Shown here: positions 1-5,879 of the stretch, in pieces
How the letters are laid out: each line of letters opens with the position of its first letter
Numbering within the stretch: position 1 is the stretch's first letter
Assembly: GCA_016758965.1 (NCBI GenBank)
Contig: JAEPRB010000622.1
Span: forward strand, 1-10,672
DNA from: Circinella minor
Taxonomy: Eukaryota > Mucoromycota > Mucoromycetes > Mucorales > Lichtheimiaceae
Reading direction: 5' to 3'
DNA: 10,672 nt
The notes under the pieces: generated by a model
What the model was told of the DNA's origin: nothing
What the model saw: the letters and a program-made list of their open reading frames with translations, nothing else
Database searches by the model: none
Translations under genes and position numbers: made by a program

Positions 1-103
1 CATGATAGTTGAAATGCGTTGCAAAGATTTTGAGCGATAGATTCTTAGATTGTGATAAACACCAAGCAATATCAGGTTGCTGCGCGTCTTTATTGATGTT
101 CAT
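1..103 (-). other. Possible 5' end of a minus-strand gene running off the left edge (unrecognised)
   Basis: Reading the minus strand from an ATG at 103-101 gives 34 codons without a stop to the window edge (begins MNINKDAQQPDIAWCLSQ). A pyrimidine-rich stretch lies just before the ATG, as in a fungal leader, and an in-frame TAA lies at about 134-132. The segment has clearly more G+C than the spacers further right. The plus strand is also open here from 9 to 131 (contains LSDRFLDCDKHQAISG), so the coding strand is not settled. No family is recognised. It could be a first exon, a later exon, or part of a decayed element. Confidence 0.25.
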
Positions 104-114
104 GAGTAAAGTGA

Positions 115-351
115 ATAATAAAAAAAAAGGTTAAGGAAAAGGAGTATTATTATGCAGGAAATTACAGCCGCCATTGTAATTTATTCCTCCTGCCAATCAC
201 CAACGCCAAAATGAAAAAAAGCCTTGCCATCATGGAAAAAAAAGCCCCACCAGTCATTAGGAAAAATCCTGTACATAGGAGCGAAAAAACGAATCTACTT
301 ACTAATGATTGGCGGCCCATTTTTTTTTTTTTGACATATGCCAAGATTTAA
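115..351 (+). other. Open frame of 78 codons with a competing minus-strand frame; coding status unclear
   Basis: The plus strand is open from just after a TGA at 112-114 to a TAA at 349-351, with an internal ATG at 211 (MKKSLAIMEKKAPP). A one-base slip in the run of nine A at 120-128 would join it to the open plus frame at 9-131. The minus strand over 320-162 also encodes a 52-residue frame from ATG 320, starting MGRQSLVSR, with two hydrophobic stretches and basic flanks like a small membrane protein. The hydrophobic residues come largely from T-rich runs on the minus strand, so that reading may be compositional. No family is recognised. I keep this as an ambiguous coding-like segment. Confidence 0.2.
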
Positions 352-466
352 TTGAGTCAGACATTCTTTTCTTCAGAAGTGCCTCTTTCTCTTTATGAGT
401 AGCTTTCACCGTAGGGAATCTGTAGGCTGGAAATGCATGTATTTCCGATTTTGCAGCTCGCCTTGT
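302..466 (-). other. Coding-like minus-strand segment, possible exon or gene 3' end (unrecognised)
   Basis: Fifty-four codons are open on the minus strand between a TGA at 469-467 and a TAG at 304-302. The peptide is basic and helix-like (includes FPTVKATHKEKEALLKKR, then SIKSWHMSKKKKWAANH). The upstream side has a good acceptor (pyrimidine tract then TTTAG, ending at 470), but using it puts a stop first in this frame. At the downstream end, the TAG overlaps a perfect donor, GTAAGT, at 302-297, so the segment could either end a protein or be spliced onward. A run of twelve A on the minus strand at about 332-321 is a likely slippage site. Function unknown; it may be a remnant like the transposase further right. 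Confidence 0.25.
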
Positions 467-469
467 TCA

Positions 470-1856
470 CTAAATTGAAGAAGAAAGAACTGGATAGGTA
501 ATGTTTATGTTAAAAAAAATCTTTTTCACTGGTACGTACTGCTTTAGGTCAATATAAATAATAATTACGCTACCTGTTCTTGTTTTACTAATTATCGTAG
601 TTGCTAATGTGAGATTATGTATTTAGAGCATTAAAAGTTGTTTCAGTAGTAGTAACCTTGCCTATCATTAGTATTAGTGCTTATATTATTATTATTATTT
701 TAGCATTATTTTTATCGTTATTAGTATTGTTCTTCTCTTTTATTATCATATGTTTGTGGCCATATTTTCTTAGTAGAATATAGTCACCATATACACAGTT
801 TGATTGGACCTCGCTTTTATATTTTTGTGCAGAAGCTATTGAGCAATTTTACAATTGCTAATCAGTATAAATACCCACCACCAAACTTAATAGATCAAGA
901 AGATCTATAAACAAATCTTTTATATTGATTTCTCTTTTTGTGATTTCTCTTTTTGTGGATTCACAGGTACAATTCCTGAATATTAGAATTCCCACACACC
1001 ATTAATCATAATTATTGAGTTAATTATGTATAACCTTTATAATATTTTCTTAATATAGATCATATCATTTTCATATAACGAAGCTCTTTATTACAGCACA
1101 GAACGCTCCAATATAACTACAATTAAGTATCCACAAAAGTTATTATTCACTATTACAAAGTCAATGTCTGTATTGAGCCTGTTCTGAAATAGTTTTGCAC
1201 ATTTTTAAATTGAATCATTTGTAAAGGGCTATTATAATTAATGAGATAAAGGGGTAGTCCTTCAACGTCATTCCATACAGCCAGAGTAAATAGATATTGT
1301 AAGAATTTTTGATGATTCTTCAATGTCTTGAATGGATGTATAATTTTTTACTGCAAGCAGACAGATATTATTTGGTTTTGCTGTATTTTCTTGGATGAGC
1401 TGTATTGATTTTGATATTAATCTGGATAAGAAAAGAACATCAAAGAAAGAATGAGATTGGTAACAATCGTTATATACTTAACTATATTCATTTCAATCCC
1501 ATATTTATATTTTACTACTCATATTTACGTATCACAGTTCAAACATATTTTATTTTTAAAACATAATTTTTTTTATGTACGTATTGTTTTATTTCATTTA
1601 TACCTGGTGTAATAAAATTAATATTTCTTTTTATTGTTTCCAAATCTTTAGAATTTATATTTCAAACAATCTTGTTGTTGGATGTGTATAAGAATATGGT
1701 ATAATAGTGATTAAGATGATATATAAAAAAAGTGTTAAGATTAGTATCAATTACATTTTTCTTTTTTATATCAAAAAAAAAATATAAATATAAAAAAGCT
1801 TGATTGATACTTACATAATATTACCAATGATAATGATTTTTATATTCATAAATAGT
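470..1856. other. AT-rich spacer, no convincing gene
   Basis: This stretch is dominated by A/T runs and ATT/TTA repeats, for example around 687-720. The longest open piece is on the minus strand at 1347-1153 (64 codons between stops, no suitable start), which is within what chance allows at this base composition. I see no tRNA, no rRNA and no recognisable protein motif on either strand. Confidence 0.6.
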
Positions 1857-1903
1857 TTGTCACTCAGCAAACTGGTCACTTTTTCAGCTTGACCGAGTGA
1901 CAA
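1857..1903. repeat. Imperfect inverted repeat (stem-loop) at the broken end of the transposase relic
   Basis: TTGTCACTC at 1857-1865 is matched by GAGTGACAA at 1895-1903, a perfect 9-bp outer stem. GGTCA at 1874-1878 pairs with TGACC at 1890-1894, an inner 5-bp stem. Eight unpaired bases (1866-1873) bulge on one side and 11 bases form the loop. On the minus strand the right arm encodes the last transposase-like residues (LVTRSS) before a stop. This fits a small inverted duplication at a rearrangement point, or the end of a nested inverted-repeat element. I cannot tell these apart from one copy. Confidence 0.7.
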
Positions 1904-1997
1904 GAGTATATAAAAAACATCGAGATCCACTATCATCAACACAAGTACCATGGGTTGAATTCATGCAAACCACTGTGCTAGTGTTTTCAGCAATAAT

Positions 1998-2172
1998 CTA
2001 TTAAAGAATATATAAGGAGCATAGACTAATATATGTATATTATCTTCTTAAATACTAATATATACTAGCCCACCTCTTGTTAAAATTCAGTAATAAAACC
2101 AAAAGAAAAGATTTCCTCCTGAATATTATCTATATTATTATTATAATGATAAGCCCTACATTCAGAGCTTAC
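1998..2172 (-). other. Surviving intron inside the transposase relic
   Basis: On the minus strand, GAA AAG is followed by the donor GTAAGC at 2172-2167. The acceptor is a T-rich stretch ending in TTTAATAG at 1999-1998. Both flanking pieces are in phase 0, so splicing joins the WGEK end directly to IIAENTSTVVC without a frame change. The 175-bp length is within the range of introns in the neighbouring glutathione synthetase gene (106-323 bp). Without this intron the two pieces lie in different frames. Confidence 0.55.
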
Positions 2173-2841
2173 CTTTTCACCCCATTTTTTAAGGTCTTCT
2201 GGTAATGATCGGCCTAATTGAAAACGCCTCTTGATTGTTTTCTCATAGCATAGTAGACCATATCATATGAATTTTTTTTTAATTGCAGGAAGTTGTTTGT
2301 AATTACTTCTTTTGATTCGTCCGAGTTCAACTCTATCAGACCGTATAGCATGACAAATAGACTTCCATCTCATCTTTTCATCAACCATGGGCCTCAGTCA
2401 ATTGACGAGCTGATTACCCAGTAGGTACAGATTCCATATCGACAGATGATCCAAGATCATGCCCAGTATGTTGCTAATTATACCCGATATAAATCTTTAA
2501 TGAATTTTCACTTTAACAGTGCACTTTATAATTGTAGACATACAATTACATCCCAGAGGAGCTGTATAAAGAGTGAAGATAACAAGCAGATTTTTAACAT
2601 GACTTGAAATTACAGGAAGTAACCGAAATTCAAATGAATTGATGCTACTAATATGAAGAATTGACCCATATGGGCTGGCATGAATGACCTTGGATTCCCA
2701 GAATGTATATACGTAAGTTTTGAAAAATAATATTAACAATCTCGACGGGGTATTTGTGCTATAAAGTCAATGGCTTTTAATTCTTTAGTGTTTTGAACAA
2801 TTGGATCACAAAAATTATAGCCCTGCTCCTTAAGTACTTTA

Positions 2842-2904
2842 CTTGATTTTGATGATCATGGTAATGATGTCATAGTATGTGCGTGTATATAAATGTATTA
2901 TTAC
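2842..2904 (-). other. Possible short intron near the 5' part of the transposase relic
   Basis: A donor-like GTAATA at 2904-2899 and an AAG acceptor at 2844-2842 would remove 63 bp and two stop-bearing frames. The phase fits: TC before the intron plus T after it makes a Ser codon, giving KKPHAFS followed by KVLKEQGYNF. The competing reading uses an ATG at 2873 and needs readthrough of a TGA at 2858-2856. The intron is shorter than any in the intact gene nearby, so this is tentative. Confidence 0.3.
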
Positions 2905-2916
2905 GAAAACGCGTGT

Positions 2917-2945
2917 GGTTTTTTGGGTTTTTTGGGTTTTTTTGG
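2917..2945. repeat. T6-7/G2-3 tandem tract
   Basis: The plus strand carries GG-T6-GGG-T6-GGG-T7-GG. On the minus strand it reads as a Lys-Lys-Pro repeat at the start of the transposase-like reading frame. Four G tracts separated by T runs could in principle fold as a weak two-layer G-quadruplex. It is not a known telomere repeat at this length. Confidence 0.7.
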
Positions 2946-3133
2946 ATTTTCTATTTTCTAAATTGTTAAAGAAAAATAAAAAAACACGTTAGTAAAAAGT
3001 TGTCCTTGTCAGGTAAAAAAAAGCTTCTTTCAAACAAATATTATGCAACTTACTTTTGTAGGTTTTTTTACGGTATTATAGAAAAAGAAAAAAAAATTAC
3101 AAACATGTTTATATGCAAGAGAACGGAACTCAC

Positions 3134-3666
3134 CATTCCCACTAGAACCACATGTAAGTAGCATTGGGGGGGGGAGAGAGTATGTTGATATTCATATCGT
3201 TCCGCCCACCAATCTATCTCTATATACTCCAAGTCTCTGTATTGCCAATCTACTTCCATTTTCACGTCATAGTCACCGTCGTTCTTCTCTCCTCCACCTT
3301 TACAACCACCAACAGCGCCACCACCACCAACACAGACATAACCACCGACACCAGAAACAGGACCAACATTAGGTGCAACCGAAGCACCACTACGAATAAA
3401 ACTATCACCACCGGAACGGACACCACCATCGACACCAGAAGCAGAACCATTATTAGGTGCAACCGAAGTACCACTATGAATACCACCGACACCAGAATTG
3501 CCATCAGCACCAAAATCAACTGAGGCACCGCCACAAACAGCAACGCCAGCGGGAAGAGCAGTAGCATTAGCTACAGAAATAGCTGAACTAGTACCAGGAG
3601 TACCAGTCGCCAAGACAGCTGTAGAGTGCGTGTACGGCGAGACCAGCGAAGATGGGCAATCTTTCG
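3134..3666 (-). other. Gly/Ala/Ser-rich coding-like frame with internal repeat; possible 5' exon of the transposase gene
   Basis: The minus strand is open from after a TAA at 3670-3668 through a low-complexity region (SVAPN, SGVGG, GGGGAVGG) into an acidic, aromatic tail (KMEVDWQYRDLEYIEIDWW). Codons are strongly purine-any-pyrimidine, as in real coding DNA, and base content is richer in G+C than the spacers. A consensus donor, GTGAGT, lies at 3133-3128 right after a phase-0 codon. A strong acceptor (CTTTAACAATTTAG, ending at 2958) would join it in phase 0 to the Lys/Pro start of the transposase relic at 2957. On the 5' side, candidate acceptors (after 3667, 3661 or 3619) all need one carried-over base, which the upstream donor at 3719 does not supply. 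No domain is recognised. It may be an independent gene fragment or simple-sequence DNA with coding bias. Confidence 0.35.
3341..3482. repeat. Two-copy direct repeat, 84-bp spacing (58-bp units)
   Basis: Units at 3341-3398 and 3425-3482 match at 51 of 58 bases. The 84-bp period is a multiple of three, so in the Gly/Ala-rich minus frame it gives two peptide repeats of the form IxSGxSVAPNxGxxSGVxG. All seven differences fall on first or second codon positions of that frame and change the amino acid. Confidence 0.8.
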
Positions 3667-3719
3667 CTTAGAGATCTCGTCGTCTATATTTTTTTCGAAT
3701 GGCTTTTTTGTAAACCTAC

Positions 3720-3917
3720 CTGCATCCGACTAGAGCCAGATTCAGGAGTAGGAGTCCGAGGGGAAGAAGAAGAAGAAGGAATGCGAGCAGAATTGACAGT
3801 AGGACGATTAATGACTAACCGAATGCGTGGAGCATTGGTAATGTTATGGAGGTGGTACGAACAGTAGAAGTAAGGGTAGTTGTAGAAGCAACAGGTAAAG
3901 TAGAGCGAATCATATTG
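3720..3917 (-). other. Ser/Thr/Pro-rich coding-like segment ending at a consensus donor
   Basis: One minus frame is open for 66 codons from after a TGA at 3920-3918 to a consensus donor, CAG then GTAGGT, at 3719-3714; its second half reads APRIRLVINRPTVNSARIP then PRTPTPESGSSRMQ. An overlapping frame begins with ATG at 3913 (MIRSTLPVASTTTLTSTV) and stops at 3817-3815. A frameshift near 3838, or a 44-bp intron from 3858 to 3815, would link the two. Alternatives are the N-terminal exon of the decayed gene to its left, or an unrelated low-complexity gene. GAA/TTC repeats at about 3765-3780 produce the Ser run. Confidence 0.3.
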
Positions 3918-5750
3918 TCAGAAGGGTAAAAAGAAAAGAAGGTGAAACAAAAAAAAAGATAAATTAATTTTTATTTATAGTTGCATTGAAACCTTATTTT
4001 ACGTCACCACACACACTATACACATATTTTTATAATAAACTATGTACGTAGGCTTGAAATTGTATTAAATAATAATAACATAGGTTTATTATTATTTATT
4101 ATGGAATCTTATAAGAAGAAACTGTTTATTCTTCATTTCAACAAAGAATGTCAGTCGATAACTCATCTTAAACCAATAAAGTTATAAAAAAAATGCACGG
4201 ACCACTATGGTTTGAACTGACGTTTTACTATTTTTCTTTTCATTAGTACCTTGATGAAATGACCCCAAGTTAATTCTAAAAGCTGAAATAAAATCTGCCA
4301 GTAGAAAGTTAAATTAATAAGCAATAGTATGATATGCATACGTAATTGCTTCCCATATTGAAAGTTGCCTGAAACGCTGAATTTATAGCTCTTTAGTTCG
4401 GGTGATCATAAAGTGTATGGTTTTTCAGTGCATATACGGTTATACAACTATCAATGTTATCAAAAACTATGAAAAGGTAGTTTTAATATTCATTTATTTC
4501 CTGACTCACTTTGTTACAATGTTTTCATAAAGACAGTAAAAATATGTATCATCTAATCTTCAATAATGTATCACTAGTATATAGTACTTTATCACTTAGA
4601 TCATAATTAGTAACAACAATAATGAAGAATTCCATCTGTAATAGTAGTTATCAATCAGTTGTACAAGTGATATCATCAGCTGCACATATGTAATCAGTTT
4701 TTTCATTATTTCACACTGAAAACAAAAAAATAAGATAATAATAATAAACTTTTCTTTGATCACCTTTATTGTCATTTAGGGTCTTTATTATTACAATTTT
4801 GACTGATACGTACGTAAAATAATTAATGCATGTAAAAAAAGGCTTGTCAAAAGTTTAAATTGTTTTTAAAAAAAAAATAGACAGTGTTTCTAATTCTATA
4901 TAGAAAAAAAGCAAATCATATTCTTACTAGGGATTTGAGTAAAAGAAAAAGGGAAAGGCCATTTGGTGAACATAAATTAGAGTGTAAAAAGTATGCTTGT
5001 TAATAAAGTAAAGAAAAATAGTTGTTGTTAATCAAACTAAATTCTTACGATGATGGGATATTACAACCTAAAATCATATTCTGACACATATAATGTTCTA
5101 TTCTTGTTGATTTTTCCATTATTTTAAAAAAGATGAAGTTTTTTTTTATGGCCCATGCTTTCTTTTTTCTTTCTTTTAATCCGGTACCTCTTTTTCTACA
5201 TCATATGCTATTGTTTTATGCCAATCACTATAAATTATTATTATTCGAAAATAGCACTGACCTTAGACGTATCGTGGTTACACTGCTATTACTAAATTGA
5301 TGAATAATGTAATAAAAATAGTATATAAATTACTGTCTAGTAAACTTTATTAAAAAATGACATCTGTTTGTTCTTTGTTGCATTAAATTCTGTTTCTTGG
5401 TATTATTTTATATTTAATTTTAAATTCGAATATACTTCCTACCAAGCATTTTTTTTTTATTGAAAAGAAGAAATTATGTAAGTATTTAGTAGATAAAGTA
5501 CTCTTGTAATGTCATGCAAATGCAAACAAAGAGACAAAAGGAGAATAAACGTACTATTAGTAATAAGAATATGATATGGTATCATTTATTATTAAGAATA
5601 ATAGATGGGAATAAACAACAAATATGTGTAACTTGGGATGATCATTGCTTACCTTTAACAACTTATATTTCCAAGGAGTTAAGGCAATAGCATTTACTAA
5701 CCCAAAAACGGAATTTTAAAAATAAATCCGAAAAAACAAAAACAAAAAAA
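3918..5750. other. AT-rich spacer upstream of glutathione synthetase, no gene seen
   Basis: This is spacer with frequent stops in all frames, A/T runs, and short ATA/TAA repeats (for example 4736-4746). The longest open piece is on the minus strand, 4405-4208 (66 codons, no clear start, no recognised motif), which can arise by chance at this AT content. I found no RNA gene. The right end should contain the glutathione synthetase promoter, but I cannot mark a specific element beyond the leader described separately. Confidence 0.55.
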
Positions 5751-5799
5751 GTGTGTGTGTGGATTGAATTTGTCATCTGCCCTGATAACTTCCTTTACC

Positions 5800-5879
5800 T
5801 TCATAACTCTCTTTTTTTCTCTTCCGTTTCTTTTTTTCTTTTTTTCTATTTTCTATTTATTTCTTATAATAAATTTATA
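5800..5879 (+). promoter_or_regulatory. Pyrimidine-rich leader before the glutathione synthetase start
   Basis: Long C/T tracts run from about 5807 to 5862, followed by an A/T-rich stretch directly before ATG 5880. CT-rich blocks followed by A-rich leaders are common around transcription starts in fungi. An in-frame extension upstream to about 5751 exists but consists of Phe/Ser/Leu codons from this tract, so it is not counted as protein. No TATA box or stress-factor site is claimed. Confidence 0.45.

Larger units (their letters stand above)
1889..2957 (-). pseudogene. Decayed MULE-type (Mutator-like) DDE transposase gene
   Basis: Transposase homology is inferred from an ordered series of pieces on the minus strand. 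(1) 2957-2905 and 2841-2736: a Lys/Pro tract, then SKVLKEQGYNFCDPIV and IDFIAQIPRRDC. (2) Around 2553-2542: GCNC followed by MSTIIKC, like the Cys-rich DNA-binding region that precedes many MULE catalytic domains. (3) 2470-2384 in another frame: HTGHDLGSSVDMESVPTG, the 'HxxGHD' step after the zinc region. (4) 2388-2173: MVDEKMRWKSICHAIRSDR to LPEDLKKWGEK. (5) After an intron, 1997-1892: TSTVVCMNSTHGTC to FLYTLVTRSS, resembling the start of the catalytic core, normally written (D)STHxTC. Damage includes stops at 2499-2497, 2476-2474, 2416-2414, 2400-2398 and 2265-2263, at least two frame changes, and loss of everything after TRSS. The usual catalytic Asp is Asn here. Family assignment is from memory of motif order, not from a search; another DDE family is possible. 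Confidence 0.6.

Noticed and set aside
1153..1347. 64-codon minus-strand open stretch, considered as the C-terminal part of the transposase.
   Set aside because: It shows none of the later catalytic or SWIM-like motifs and has no splice link to 1889-2957.
2290..2424. Plus-strand open frame of 44 codons after an AG (contains FVITSFDSSEFNSIRPYSM), first taken as an exon.
   Set aside because: It is antisense to the stronger minus frame at 2388-2173, which is supported by a matching intron and by ordered transposase-like motifs; the plus frame has no partner exons.
2497..2739. 80-codon minus-strand frame as a stand-alone small gene.
   Set aside because: Its Cys-x-Cys end and its frame link it to the transposase relic on both sides; it has no ATG at its start and no leader.
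3164..3567. Plus-strand Thr-rich frame (3164-3523) and minus-strand Leu/Val-rich frame (3262-3567).
   Set aside because: Both are other-frame readings of the Gly/Ala-rich repeat region, whose codon pattern fits the 3666-3134 frame best.
3815..3858. 44-bp intron joining the two Ser/Thr-rich frames.
   Set aside because: It fits the phase but is far shorter than the 106-323 bp introns of the intact gene; a frameshift explains the break equally well.
3652..3867. 71-codon plus-strand frame with a Glu run.
   Set aside because: It is antisense to the Ser/Thr/Pro-rich segment and crosses its consensus donor; the Glu run is the reverse of the Ser codons.
4205..4405. 66-codon minus-strand open stretch.
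   Set aside because: No start or recognised motif, and stretches of this length are expected by chance in several places in DNA this AT-rich.
5751..5879. N-terminal extension of glutathione synthetase upstream of ATG 5880.
   Set aside because: The added residues come from the C/T-rich leader, there is no upstream ATG in frame, and the family's N terminus fits Met 5880.
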